NCBI GenBank assembly: GCA_036501625.1
Contig: DASXZY010000045.1
Location: forward strand, 208,917-272,916
Direction: 5' to 3'
Source: Palsa-1400 sp036501625
GTDB taxonomy: Bacteria > Verrucomicrobiota > Verrucomicrobiia > Limisphaerales > Palsa-1400
DNA length: 64,000 bases
How positions within the stretch are numbered: the stretch's first letter is position 1; every line of letters starts with the position of its first letter. A program made the position numbers and the translations under genes. Positions 9,158-19,837 of this stretch are shown here, one piece after another. A model generated the notes under the pieces. That model worked only from the letters and a program-made list of their open reading frames with translations, searched no databases and had not been told where the DNA came from.

Positions 9158-10333
9158 ATGAAAACACTGCACGGATACCTCGTCCGCCAGATGCTGGCGA
9201 CCCTGGGCATGACGGTGTTTGTCTTCACGCTCGTCCTCCTGCTGGGCAATGTCATCAAGCAGATTCTGCAACTGCTGGTCAATCGCCAGGCCACTCTCGG
9301 CGTCGCGGCCCACGGAATTTTATTGTTGATACCGTGGGTGCTGGCGTTTTCGCTGCCCATTGGGATGCTCACGGCGGCCCTTCTGGTCTTCGGGCGTTTC
9401 AGCGCGGACCAGGAACTGGTGGCCGCGCGGGCCAGCGGTGTCAGCCTGGTCAGCCTCATCACGCCGGTGTTGTTGTTGAGCGCGGCCGTGAGCGGCGTGT
9501 GCGCGTGGCTCAACTTCCAGATCGCCCCGGCCAGCCGCACCGCGTATCGCGAATTGCTCTTCGCCGCCGAAACCAACAGGCCTGCCGGCGCCCTGCGCAG
9601 CGGCGAGACGGTGCCGCTCGGTGAATACAATGTGTGGGTGGAAAAGGTGGCCGAGGACCAGACCAATCTCCATCACGTCATCGTCGTGCGCTACGACCGC
9701 GCAGGCGATTTGAAGTATTGGGCCGAAGGACCGGAGGGAACGGTCGAGCGCGACCCCGCCCATCACCAGATCGTCCTGACCATCCATGACACTTCCGCCT
9801 GGAGCAGTTCCACTAACGGCCCGGTGCCGGCCGGCGGCGGGGAAATCCCGCTCCATATTAATATTGACGAACAGGCGAAGGCGCTATTGACAGTGCCGAT
9901 CAGCGACATGACGTTCGCGCAATTGCGGGAGCAACTGCGCAACCTCGAACGCCCGCTGGCCGAGCCGGTCCGCGCGCCGAAAGCCAACAGCCAGCAGGCC
10001 AAAGCGCGGCGTCAAATACAACGCGGCGTAAAGGACGAAACGATGCCGGTCATGGTTTACATGCACCGCCAGGTTTCGTTTTCGTTCGCGTGCATCGGGT
10101 TCACACTCATCGGCATTCCGCTGGGCATCCGGGCGCATCGCCGGGAGACGAGCATCGGCGTCGCGACCGCGTTGGCGCTGATGCTCGTCTATTACAGTTT
10201 TGTCGTGCTCGCGCAGGCGTGGGAGAATCATCCGGAGCGGGGGCCTTGCATTATTGTCTGGCTGCCGAACTTCATTTTCCAGGCGGTGGGCGCGGTGCTT
10301 CTGTGGCAGGCCAACCGGAGCGCGGGCCGTTGA
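9158..10333 (+). CDS. LptF/LptG-family lipopolysaccharide export permease (YjgP/YjgQ)
   Basis: A 391-aa inner-membrane protein. Three N-terminal membrane segments lie at ~13-35, 50-75 and 100-122, followed by a periplasmic beta-jellyroll (~130-290) and three C-terminal membrane segments (~295-385). The GMLTAALLVFGRFSADQE region after the second helix is characteristic of YjgP/YjgQ permeases. LptF and LptG form the membrane part of the ABC transporter LptB2FG that extracts LPS. There is no second lptF/G copy or lptB in the window, so F and G cannot be told apart. A gap of only 34 bp to the next gene suggests co-transcription. Confidence 0.9.
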   Translation: MKTLHGYLVRQMLATLGMTVFVFTLVLLLGNVIKQILQLLVNRQATLGVAAHGILLLIPWVLAFSLPIGMLTAALLVFGRFSADQELVAARASGVSLVSLITPVLLLSAAVSGVCAWLNFQIAPASRTAYRELLFAAETNRPAGALRSGETVPLGEYNVWVEKVAEDQTNLHHVIVVRYDRAGDLKYWAEGPEGTVERDPAHHQIVLTIHDTSAWSSSTNGPVPAGGGEIPLHINIDEQAKALLTVPISDMTFAQLREQLRNLERPLAEPVRAPKANSQQAKARRQIQRGVKDETMPVMVYMHRQVSFSFACIGFTLIGIPLGIRAHRRETSIGVATALALMLVYYSFVVLAQAWENHPERGPCIIVWLPNFIFQAVGAVLLWQANRSAGR

Positions 10334-10367
10334 CGCGCTTGACTCCCGCCAGTGGTTTGAGCGCATC

Positions 10368-11894
10368 ATGTCGGCCATGAATCGATGCCTAAACGGCGCC
10401 TTGCTTGGCGCGGCCCTGTCATTTTCCTTTTTTTTGACAACCGAGAACGCCCTGGCGGGCGGCGATGTCAGCCTGCCGCGATTGTTTTCCGACAACATGG
10501 TTTTGCAGGAGGGAATGTCCGCGCCCGTCTGGGGCTGGGGCGAGGACGGCACGGAAGTGACGGTCAGGTTTCGCGGGCAAACTGTTTCCACGCGCGTGGC
10601 TGGCGGCAAATGGATGGTGCGGCTGCGCGATCTCAAACCGGGCGGCCCGGACACGCTCACGATCATCGCTGGCAATCGCATTGAGATTAAAAATGTGCTT
10701 GTCGGCGAAGTCTGGCTGGCGGGAGGGCAGTCAAATATGGAATTCCCGCTCCGCCAATCCTTCGAAGCCTCGAATGATATTGCTTCCGCCAGCAATCCCA
10801 TGATCCGCGTGATGAGAGTGGCGCATGCGCGAAGTGAATCGCCAACGAACGACATCAACGCAAGCTGGAGCGAAGCCAGCCCGGAGAGCGTGGCCGGCAT
10901 TTCCGCGGTGGCCTATTATTGCGTGCGCGATCTGCAAGCCAAGATGCACGTGCCGTTCGGGTTGATCGAGTCCGATTGGGGCGGCACGCCAGCGGAAGCG
11001 TGGATGGATGACAAAGCGCTGCGGGCCAATCCAGATTATGAAATTGGCATCATCAAGCAAGGGTCGCTGGACGAAGCCAGGTTCGACCAAAGCCTGGAAA
11101 AATTCCAGAAGGAGCGCCAGGCAGCCAAGGAAAGCAACACGACTTTCACGCAACGCGCGCCGCGCCGGCCGTGGATGCCGTCCGAACTTTACAACGGGAT
11201 GATCGCGCCGCTGATTCCATACGCGATTCGTGGCGCCCTCTGGTATCAGGGCGAAAGCAATGCCAATTCGCCGGAGCAGGCCGAGCAGTATCATCATTTG
11301 TTCGCCGATCTGATCCGCAATTGGCGCTCGCTCTGGAGCGAAGGGGAGTTTCCCTTTCTCCTCGTGCAATTGGCGCCTTACAAACCGATCCAGCATGAGC
11401 CGCGCGAAAGCGCCTGGGCATCCTTGCGCGAAGCCCAGCTTCAGGCCGCGCAAAAACTCCACAACGTCGGCATGGCTGTCATCACCGATGTTGGCGAGCA
11501 AAACAACATTCACCCGACGCATAAAAAGCCCGTCGGCGACCGGCTCGCTTTGGCCGCGCGCGCTCTTGCCTATCATGAGACGGTCGAATATTCCGGCCCG
11601 ATTTACAAGCAGATGAAGATTAAAGGCAGCCATATTATTTTGACATTCGATCATGCCGCAAGCGGCCTGGAAGCGCGGGATGGAGATTTGACCGGCTTCG
11701 CCATCGCGGGCGGGGACGGGAAATTTTTCTGGGCCTTGGCGGATATCAAAGGGAACACGGTCGTCGTTCACAGTCCGCTGGCGCCGGAGCCAGTGGCAGT
11801 GCGCTACGGCTGGGCTGATTACCCGGTGGTCAACTTGTGGAACAAAGCCGGCCTGCCTGCATCGCCTTTCCGCACGGACGACTTCGCCCGATAG
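10368..11894 (+). CDS. Sialate O-acetylesterase family protein, exported
   Basis: About 508 aa from the ATG at 10368 (alternative ATG 10377). The signal peptide ends near NALAGG. An N-terminal beta-rich domain leads into an SGNH-like esterase domain. The catalytic Ser block AGGQSNMEFP and the conserved ALWYQGESNA motif are visible; the His block lies in the region around NNIHPTHK. The family removes O-acetyl groups from sialic acids or, in environmental Verrucomicrobiota, from plant and algal polysaccharides. Its substrate here cannot be told from sequence. Confidence 0.9.
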   Translation: MSAMNRCLNGALLGAALSFSFFLTTENALAGGDVSLPRLFSDNMVLQEGMSAPVWGWGEDGTEVTVRFRGQTVSTRVAGGKWMVRLRDLKPGGPDTLTIIAGNRIEIKNVLVGEVWLAGGQSNMEFPLRQSFEASNDIASASNPMIRVMRVAHARSESPTNDINASWSEASPESVAGISAVAYYCVRDLQAKMHVPFGLIESDWGGTPAEAWMDDKALRANPDYEIGIIKQGSLDEARFDQSLEKFQKERQAAKESNTTFTQRAPRRPWMPSELYNGMIAPLIPYAIRGALWYQGESNANSPEQAEQYHHLFADLIRNWRSLWSEGEFPFLLVQLAPYKPIQHEPRESAWASLREAQLQAAQKLHNVGMAVITDVGEQNNIHPTHKKPVGDRLALAARALAYHETVEYSGPIYKQMKIKGSHIILTFDHAASGLEARDGDLTGFAIAGGDGKFFWALADIKGNTVVVHSPLAPEPVAVRYGWADYPVVNLWNKAGLPASPFRTDDFAR

Positions 11895-11908
11895 CGGTCC
11901 GGCAGCCT

Positions 11909-12613
11909 ATGGCCCGTGAGAATTCCAAGGACCGCCAGGCGCGCGCCAGGCGCATCATGGCCGGATTGAAGGCCGCTTACCCGGACGCTCATTGCGAGCT
12001 TAACTACGCGAACCCGCTGGAATTGCTGGTGGCAACGATGCTCTCCGCCCAGTGCAGCGACCGCCAAGTCAATATTGTCACGCCCGATCTTTTCAAAAAA
12101 TATCGGACCGCCGCGGATTACGCGGACGCGCCTTTGGCGGAATTGGAAGACGCCATCCGCCGCATCGGCCTTTACCGCAATAAGGCCAAGAACATCAAGG
12201 CCGCTTGTCAAACATTGGTTGAGAAACATGGCGGCGAAGTCCCTCGCGCGATGGAGGAATTGACCGCGTTGAGCGGCGTCGGGCGCAAGACGGCCAACGT
12301 CGTTTTGGGCAACGCCTTCGGCATCAATGTGGGCGTGGTGGTCGACACGCACGTCGCGCGTTTGTCGCACCGGCTCGCTTTGAGCGCCCATGCCGCGCCG
12401 GAAAAAATCGAGGCCGATTTGCAGGCGCTGTGCCCGAAAGAGGATTGGATGAACCTGAGCCATTGGTTGATCTGGCACGGACGCCGCCGGTGTTTCGCGC
12501 GCAGCCCGGATTGCCCGCAGTGCGAGATCAAGGCCGTCTGCCCCGCCGGCCAAAAAGCGCTGAACCCCAAACTGACCCCGGAACAGCAAAAGAAAATGCG
12601 GATGCGTATTTGA
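11909..12613 (+). CDS. nth: Endonuclease III
   Basis: A 234-aa HhH-GPD DNA glycosylase/AP lyase that removes oxidised pyrimidines. The helix-hairpin-helix LSGVGRKTANVV contains catalytic Lys127, and Asp146 is in VDTHVAR. The 4Fe-4S cluster ligands are Cys195, 202, 205 and 211, in the family spacing C-X6-C-X2-C-X5-C. The start was set at the ATG at 11909, because the upstream in-frame ATG at 11837 lies inside the esterase gene and adds unconserved residues. It sits 14 bp after the esterase stop and 4 bp before the next gene. Confidence 0.96.
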   Translation: MARENSKDRQARARRIMAGLKAAYPDAHCELNYANPLELLVATMLSAQCSDRQVNIVTPDLFKKYRTAADYADAPLAELEDAIRRIGLYRNKAKNIKAACQTLVEKHGGEVPRAMEELTALSGVGRKTANVVLGNAFGINVGVVVDTHVARLSHRLALSAHAAPEKIEADLQALCPKEDWMNLSHWLIWHGRRRCFARSPDCPQCEIKAVCPAGQKALNPKLTPEQQKKMRMRI

Positions 12614-12617
12614 CAGA

Positions 12618-13310
12618 ATGAGCGCGAACGCCACCTGGCTCCTGCTGCGGCAAGGCAAAAATCCGGCTGATTATAACATGGCGCTGGATGAAGCTCTGCT
12701 GCAATTGGCGCCAGAATTGGGCCGCCCCATTTTGCGGTTTTATGGCTGGATCGAACGCGCCGCCTCCTTTGGTTACTCACAGAGATACGCGGAGGTCGAG
12801 AAACTGACGGTGTTGCGTCCGCTCGTGCGGCGGCCTACGGGCGGCGGACTGGTGCCGCACGACGCCGATTGGACTTACAGCCTTGTATTCCCGGCCGGCC
12901 ATGAGTGGCATAGGCTCAAAGCGATGGAAAGTTACCGGCGCGTCCATGAGTGGGTTCGCGCCGCTTTCGAGATGATGGATGTCGCGGCGTCTCTTTCGCC
13001 GACGAGTCAAAAAGAAATTCCAGGCCAATGTTTCATCGGCGCGGAGAAGGACGATGTGTTGTGGCATGGCCGCAAAATCGCCGGAGCCGCGCAGCGCCGT
13101 TCCCGCAACGGATTGCTCATCCAAGGTTCTATCCAACCGCCTCCCATTGAATTGCAACGAAACCGCTGGGAAGAGGCCATGTGCGAGTGCGGCAGAGGAC
13201 GATTGCATGTGTATTGGGAGCAAATGGCCGTTAGTCAAAAATTGGAAGAAGCCGAAGAGGACTTGAGGGCTGGAAAATACAGCCGTGAGAATTATAATCA
13301 CAAAAGATGA
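12618..13310 (+). CDS. Lipoate/octanoate transferase (LplA/LipM superfamily)
   Basis: A 230-aa protein of the biotin/lipoate protein ligase fold. RRPTGGG (72-77) is the family signature loop. Lys153 in GRKIAGAAQRR is the conserved acyl-handling lysine. Cys138 in GQCFIGAE sits where LipM-type octanoyltransferases carry their catalytic Cys, so LipM-like octanoyl-ACP transfer to lipoyl domains is possible, as is lipoate ligation. At 230 aa it is shorter than E. coli LplA and lacks its C-terminal accessory domain, which favours a transferase. It starts 4 bp after nth, probably co-transcribed. Confidence 0.85.
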   Translation: MSANATWLLLRQGKNPADYNMALDEALLQLAPELGRPILRFYGWIERAASFGYSQRYAEVEKLTVLRPLVRRPTGGGLVPHDADWTYSLVFPAGHEWHRLKAMESYRRVHEWVRAAFEMMDVAASLSPTSQKEIPGQCFIGAEKDDVLWHGRKIAGAAQRRSRNGLLIQGSIQPPPIELQRNRWEEAMCECGRGRLHVYWEQMAVSQKLEEAEEDLRAGKYSRENYNHKR

Positions 13311-13355
13311 CAAAAACACTTGCTTCGCGATGCAAATGATGTAAACTGATGCATT

Positions 13356-13559
13356 ATGAGGATCACGGTTGATATAGAAGATGAATTGCTCGACGATTTA
13401 AGCAAAATCACAGGCGTGGACAAGAAAAGTCCAGCCGTCGCGTTGGCGGTGTCGGAATACGTCAAACGGGAAAAGGCCAAGGAATTTGGCAAGTTGTTGC
13501 GGGAAGGAGCGTTTGACTATCACGCGACCAACGACGAAATCGAAAAACTCCAAGGCTGA
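13356..13559 (+). CDS. VapB-type antitoxin
   Basis: A 67-aa protein starting MRITVDIEDELL, a ribbon-helix-helix N-terminus of the kind found in VapB/DUF2191 antitoxins, with a C-terminal tail (DYHATNDEIEKL) that would wrap the toxin. Its TGA overlaps the ATG of the toxin by one base, so the pair is translationally coupled. The antitoxin-first order is typical. Antitoxin and complex normally repress this promoter; the repeats of GATGCA just upstream (13327-13353) could be the operator. Confidence 0.85.
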   Translation: MRITVDIEDELLDDLSKITGVDKKSPAVALAVSEYVKREKAKEFGKLLREGAFDYHATNDEIEKLQG

Positions 13560-13978
13560 TGGTTCTTGTTGACTCATCGGTTTGGATTGAAGCCGCGCGC
13601 CGCGACGGCAGTCTTGAGCACAAAGTGGGATTGGAGGGCCTGCTCGAGGCTGCCGAAGCGATGTTTTGCGGCCCTGTCAAATTGGAATTCCTCGGCGGCG
13701 CACGCGCGCAGGAGCGCAAGAAACTGTCCGCCTATCTTGGCTGCATCCCATACCGGGCGATGGACGACAGCGCCTGGGAATTCGCCAAAGAGTGCGCATG
13801 GCCTCTCCGCGACAAGGGACACAGCGTGCCTTGGAACGACGTTTTAATCGCGAGCATGGCCTTGCGATGGACGTGCCGAGTTTACGCAAAAGACCACCAC
13901 TTCGAAATCATGCGCGAGGTCCTGGGAATTCGACTTTACAAACCAGGTTGCGGCGGCTCGTTCAATCCCGACCGCTGA
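13559..13978 (+). CDS. VapC-type PIN-domain ribonuclease toxin
   Basis: 139 aa. The PIN acidic quartet is visible: Asp5 in LVDSSVWIE, Glu43 in KLEFLGG, Asp94 in WNDVLIA and Asp112 in AKDHHFE. VapC toxins cut tRNA or rRNA when released from VapB. The gene ends 12 bp before the convergent barrel gene. It looks intact and active. Confidence 0.9.
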   Translation: MVLVDSSVWIEAARRDGSLEHKVGLEGLLEAAEAMFCGPVKLEFLGGARAQERKKLSAYLGCIPYRAMDDSAWEFAKECAWPLRDKGHSVPWNDVLIASMALRWTCRVYAKDHHFEIMREVLGIRLYKPGCGGSFNPDR

Positions 13979-13989
13979 CGAACGAGCTT

Positions 13990-15370
13990 TCAGCGGCCCC
14001 ATGTGCCGCGCACACCAAGGAAAGCGAAGTTGCGTGTATATTCACGGCCTGGCAAATCGGAGGTGAGCCGGCTGTAATTGCAGCCCGTTTCGGCCAGCAG
14101 CCAGGAGGTGAAGTGGCAGCCCAAACTTAGTTCCACGAAGCCGAAGTCCTCGTTTTTGCCGTTGAAGTTCGGTCCTCCGCCCACGAACGCGGAATGCTGC
14201 GCCTGGCCCATCAGCGAGCCGGTGAAGTTGCCCGCGACCTTGCCGCCCACAGAAAAATAAGCCGCCGTGGTTTCGGCGTCCAAAACGGGCGGCATCGGCG
14301 CTATGCCGACAACATCGGTTGCATTATGGAGATGTTTGACTCCAACCTGAGCCTCGCGGCCGGGCAGAAATCGCCAGGTGAGGTTGGCGTCCACGTAAGG
14401 AGAAAGCCGCGAGGTGTCCGCCCGTTCGTAATCCACGAATTCCCCGCCGGCCCGGATCGCCCCGGTTAGGTTCGGATTAAACGACTCTTCCACTCCAGCG
14501 TATCCATAATGCGCTTCCGAATTGCGAAACGAACTGAGACGGCCCGAAAAGGAAGTGCCGCCCTCCGAAATGTTGTACGGATAGGAAGGGCCGTAAGGAT
14601 ACTCGACATATCCATCGCCTGTGTAGCTTGTATCTCGAAATTTATAGCCGAGAATGGCAGTCGTTTTCGCCGACACCTTCCAGCGCAATTCCATTTCCGC
14701 CAACTGTTCCATGCGATCCAAAGCGTCGTCCTGGCTTGCTAACGGAAAATGGAGGCTGGCAGGTGCAAAGAAAGGGTAACCAACCACGCTATTCGCGTTT
14801 TGCTCATAAAAGTACTCCTTATTCTCGTATCCCAGGTAAACGTCAACGTCTTTGGTCAAGCCGACTGTCAAGTCCAATTCTCCAGTGTTGCGGAAAGCGC
14901 CGGGTTCCACGCGATATGGCATCGTAACAATCGACGGGTCGATGACTGTCGGCTCTTGTGACAGGGCGAACGAATCGTCCAAATGAATTTTGACGCGGCC
15001 GCCAAACTCGTGCGAGACACCTCCGTTGAATTGCTCCGTAACATCTGTCCTGTGGTTGCCGGGTCCGTCATACCTTCTGAAATCGGCGGCATCAGTCAAA
15101 GACACGACCGCTCCCGCCGGCGCGAACTTTGCCACAATCGACGGGCTTAACTCCGCGCCCCATGCGGACGGATGGGACAGTTCCCTGGATTTTGCCTGAG
15201 TCAAATAGTTGTCGTCATAAAAGCCGCGCGCTGCCGGAGAGCGCCCAGGAATTCGACGTCCCCAATGAAGGAGCGCCAGGAACGTACTGAGCGCGCGCGG
15301 CCATCGCAGCGAGAACAAGAATAGTTGCGGAGGCGCGGACTAAAAGTTTTGAGATCGTTGCGCTTGTCAT
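13990..15370 (-). CDS. Outer-membrane beta-barrel protein, frameshifted near its N-terminus
   Basis: The long frame (stop at 13990) is rich in alternating aromatic/hydrophobic strands, with repeated pairs such as YLGYENKEYFY, GYKFRDTSYTG and the C-terminal FLGVRGTWGR, as in putative outer-membrane porins of Verrucomicrobiota. In that frame it lacks an export signal. An ideal signal peptide (MTSATISK... to MAARA, start 15370) lies one frame away and ends at a TGA at 15215-15217. Removing one G in the GC run at 15223-15232 joins them smoothly as SGSARFYDDNYL. This is either a real inactivating frameshift, phase variation or a sequence error. Function unknown. Confidence 0.75.
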
Positions 15371-15440
15371 CAGCGGAGATATAGATTGCACGTTGTTGCT
15401 TATCAACGCGCATCATGGATGATTTCCGCCCAGCATTGCT

Positions 15441-15475
15441 AAAAAAAAGCGAGGCTGGCGTCATGCCAGCCTCGC
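15441..15475 (-). terminator. Terminator of the groES-groEL operon
   Basis: Read leftward, GCGAGGCTGGC pairs perfectly over 11 bp with GCCAGCCTCGC around a 5-base loop (stem 15449-15475), followed by a run of eight T. Confidence 0.93.
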
Positions 15476-15502
15476 GCGAATTCTGTAACTGGAACGGACT
15501 GC

Positions 15503-17140
<1,638 letters not shown>

Positions 17141-17190
17141 AAAATTTTTTCCTGTTATGAGATGATGTTAAAGGTTAGACGGATGCGGGC

Positions 17191-17484
17191 TTACTCAATG
17201 ATCGCGATGATGTCATCGGCATTGAAAATTTTGTAGTCCTTGTCATTGAGTTTGATTTCGGTGCCGCCGTATTTGCTCACCAGCACGCGGTCGCCCTTTT
17301 TGACTTCGAACGGAATTTTCTTTCCGTTATCGTCGGTTTTGCCGGTGCCGAGGGCGACGACAATGCCTTCGGTGGGCTTTTCCTTGGCGGAATCGGGAAT
17401 GATGATGCCGCCCTTTTTGACTTCTTTCTCTTCAGCCGGTTCGACAAGAATCCTGTCGCCGAGAGGTTTGACGTTAATGGCCAT
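17191..17484 (-). CDS. groES: Co-chaperonin GroES
   Basis: 97 aa with the mobile-loop region (GGIIIPDSAKEKP) and the conserved VGDRVLVSKYGG-like strand (KGDRVLVSKYGGTE). It is preceded by AAAGGAAAA, a usable ribosome-binding site about 10 bases from the ATG. It caps the GroEL chamber. Confidence 0.98.
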   Translation of the reverse strand: MAINVKPLGDRILVEPAEEKEVKKGGIIIPDSAKEKPTEGIVVALGTGKTDDNGKKIPFEVKKGDRVLVSKYGGTEIKLNDKDYKIFNADDIIAIIE

Positions 17485-17735
17485 ATTTATGTTTTCCTTT
17501 ATTTACTGTTTCATTTTTTATTCTCTACGAATCAAATCCCGGCGCACTCGCGCGGGCAAAATCTAGGCCATCACCTGTGCCGGAAACCGGCGCGGAATGG
17601 CCAGCGAAACTTCTGGAGATTGCCACCACAGAAGGCTTGCCGCAATGCGTTTTAACTCGCCGCTCACAACGGCCATGCGGTTTTCCTGGTAATTCTCAAC
17701 ATGGCAGACGAGGGGTTTGCGCCCATCGGCTCGAA

Positions 17736-19682
17736 TTATTTCTTCTCATCCACCACTTCCGCATCGATGATGGGGCCTTCTTCCTTGCCTTTGCCGGCGC
17801 CGGTTTCAGGTTGCTGGCCCGGAGGCGGCGTGGGTCCGCCAGCGGCGCTGCCGCGCGCCTTGGCCGCTTCGGACGCGGCGCGATACATATCCGCCGAGGC
17901 CGCCTGCCAGGCTTCATTCAACTTCTCCGTAGCCGACCGGATGGCGGCCGAATCGGTGCCTTGCAAGGCTTCGCGCACGGCCTTGGCCGTTTCTTCGATC
18001 TTCGTCTTTTGCTCGGCGGAAATTTTGTCGCCATTGTCCTTCAACATTTTTTCACTGCGATAGACCGTGTTATCGGCCTCGTTGCGAGCTTCGACTTCTT
18101 CGTGCTTTTGCTTGTCGTCCTCGGCGTGAGCCTCGGCGTCCTTGCGCATTTTCTCGATCTCATCCTTCGAGAGGCCGCTGCTGGCGGTAATGGCGATCTT
18201 TTGCTCCTTGCCCGTGCCCAAATCTTTCGCGCTGACATGCAAAATGCCGTTCGCGTCGATGTCGAAAGTCACTTCGACCTGCGGCACGCCGCGCGGGGCG
18301 GGCGGAATTTCCGATAGATTGAATTTGCCGATTGTTTTGTTATCCCGCGAGAATTGACGTTCTCCCTGCAAAACGTGTATCTCAACGCCCGGCTGGTTGT
18401 CCGCCGCTGTCGAGAAGATTTCCGATTTGCGCGTCGGGATGGTGGTGTTGCGGTCGATCAATTTGGTGAACACGCCGCCAAGGGTCTCAATGCCCAGCGA
18501 GAGCGGCGTCACGTCCAGCAACAGCACGTCCTTGACCTCTCCTTTGAGCACGCCGGCTTGGATGGCCGCGCCAACCGCCACCACTTCGTCCGGGTTAACG
18601 CCTTGATGCGGCGGTTTGTTGACAAGGTTGCGCGCCGTTTCAACCACGCGCGGCATGCGGGTCATGCCGCCGACCAGCACCAATTCGTCCATCTTTTCAC
18701 CGGTCAGCCCGGAGTCCTTCAGGCAATTCTTGACAGGACCGATGGTGCGCTCGAACAAATCGTCGCACAGTTGCTCCATTTTGGCCCGGGTCAGCTTGGT
18801 GCTGACGTGCTTGGGCCCGCTGGCGTCGGCCGTGATAAACGGCAAATTGATTTCGTAAAGCTGCGCGCTGGAAAGGGCGATCTTGGCCTTTTCCGATTCC
18901 TCCTTAATGCGCTGAAGGGCGTCGGGCTGCTTGCGCAGGTCCATGCCGTGCTCTTTTTTGAATTCGTCCAGAATCCAATCCATAATGCGGTTGTCCCAAT
19001 CGTCGCCGCCCAGGTGGGTGTCGCCGTTGGTCGCTTTGACTTCAAAAACGCCGTCTCCAATCTCCAGCACGGAAATATCGAAAGTGCCGCCGCCGAGGTC
19101 ATAAACCGCAATTTCCTCGTTCTTTTTCTTGTCCAACCCGTAGGCAAGCGAGGCGGCCGTCGGCTCGTTGATAATGCGAAGAACTTCCAGCCCGGCGATG
19201 CGGCCGGCATCTTTCGTGGCTTGCCGCTGGGAATCATTGAAATAAGCCGGCACAGTGATGACGGCTTGGCTGATCTTCTCGCCCAGGCGCATCTCGGCAT
19301 CCGTCTTGAGCTTGGCCAGAATCATTGCCGAAACCTCCTGCGGACTGTATTGTTTCGGCTTGCCATCCACATCGACCTCCACTGCGGCGTCGCCATTGGG
19401 TCCGGAGACGACCTTGTATGGGACGCGCTTAAGCTCTTCCTGGACTTCGTTAAACTTGCGCCCCATGAAGCGCTTGATGGAATAAATTGTATTTCTGGAG
19501 TTCGTGACGGCTTGGCGCTTTGCGGCGTCGCCGACCAGGCGCTCTCCCGTTTTGGTAAAGGCGACAACGGAAGGGGTCGTTCGTTTGCCTTCGGAGTTTT
19601 CCAATACCACCGGCTCGCCGCCTTCCATGACGGCCATGCAGGAGTTGGTGGTTCCAAGATCAATGCCAATTACTTTAGCCAT
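17736..19682 (-). CDS. dnaK: Chaperone DnaK (Hsp70)
   Basis: 648 aa. Starts MAKVIGIDLGTTNSC; phosphate-loop and adenosine blocks (YDLGGGTFDISVLEIG, VLVGGMTRMP) are present. The linker is DVLLLDVTPLSLG, followed by a beta-sandwich substrate domain and a helical lid. The Gly/Pro-rich tail ends DAEVVDEKK. ATP-driven folding chaperone that works with DnaJ and GrpE, neither of which is in the window. It lies 251 bp upstream of groES in the same direction, with a sigma-54-like element just before its start. Confidence 0.98.
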   Translation of the reverse strand: MAKVIGIDLGTTNSCMAVMEGGEPVVLENSEGKRTTPSVVAFTKTGERLVGDAAKRQAVTNSRNTIYSIKRFMGRKFNEVQEELKRVPYKVVSGPNGDAAVEVDVDGKPKQYSPQEVSAMILAKLKTDAEMRLGEKISQAVITVPAYFNDSQRQATKDAGRIAGLEVLRIINEPTAASLAYGLDKKKNEEIAVYDLGGGTFDISVLEIGDGVFEVKATNGDTHLGGDDWDNRIMDWILDEFKKEHGMDLRKQPDALQRIKEESEKAKIALSSAQLYEINLPFITADASGPKHVSTKLTRAKMEQLCDDLFERTIGPVKNCLKDSGLTGEKMDELVLVGGMTRMPRVVETARNLVNKPPHQGVNPDEVVAVGAAIQAGVLKGEVKDVLLLDVTPLSLGIETLGGVFTKLIDRNTTIPTRKSEIFSTAADNQPGVEIHVLQGERQFSRDNKTIGKFNLSEIPPAPRGVPQVEVTFDIDANGILHVSAKDLGTGKEQKIAITASSGLSKDEIEKMRKDAEAHAEDDKQKHEEVEARNEADNTVYRSEKMLKDNGDKISAEQKTKIEETAKAVREALQGTDSAAIRSATEKLNEAWQAASADMYRAASEAAKARGSAAGGPTPPPGQQPETGAGKGKEEGPIIDAEVVDEKK

Positions 19683-19701
19683 AAAAATTCAATTTCATTA
19701 A

Positions 19702-19718
19702 AGCAAGGACAGTGCCAG
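19702..19718 (-). promoter_or_regulatory. Candidate sigma-54 (-24/-12) promoter of dnaK
   Basis: On the minus strand CTGGCAC-TGTCC-TTGCT matches the RpoN consensus (YTGGCACR-N4-TTGCW) at all invariant GG and GC positions with correct spacing. Transcription would start about 10 bases before the ATG, giving a very short leader. No activator site was recognised. Confidence 0.45.
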
Positions 19719-19837
19719 GAAGCTATAAAGTGTATATCATGTTGCGCACAAACGCCTTATGAATTGGATGCCGACTTTGAATGTCAACGGTTCATGAGCC
19801 AAGATGGCACAACGTGTGACACACTGCGCCACCAATG

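Noticed and set aside
17485..17735. CIRCE operator before groES
   Set aside because: Only a half-like GCACTC was found near 17540; no TTAGCACTC-N9-GAGTGCTAA.
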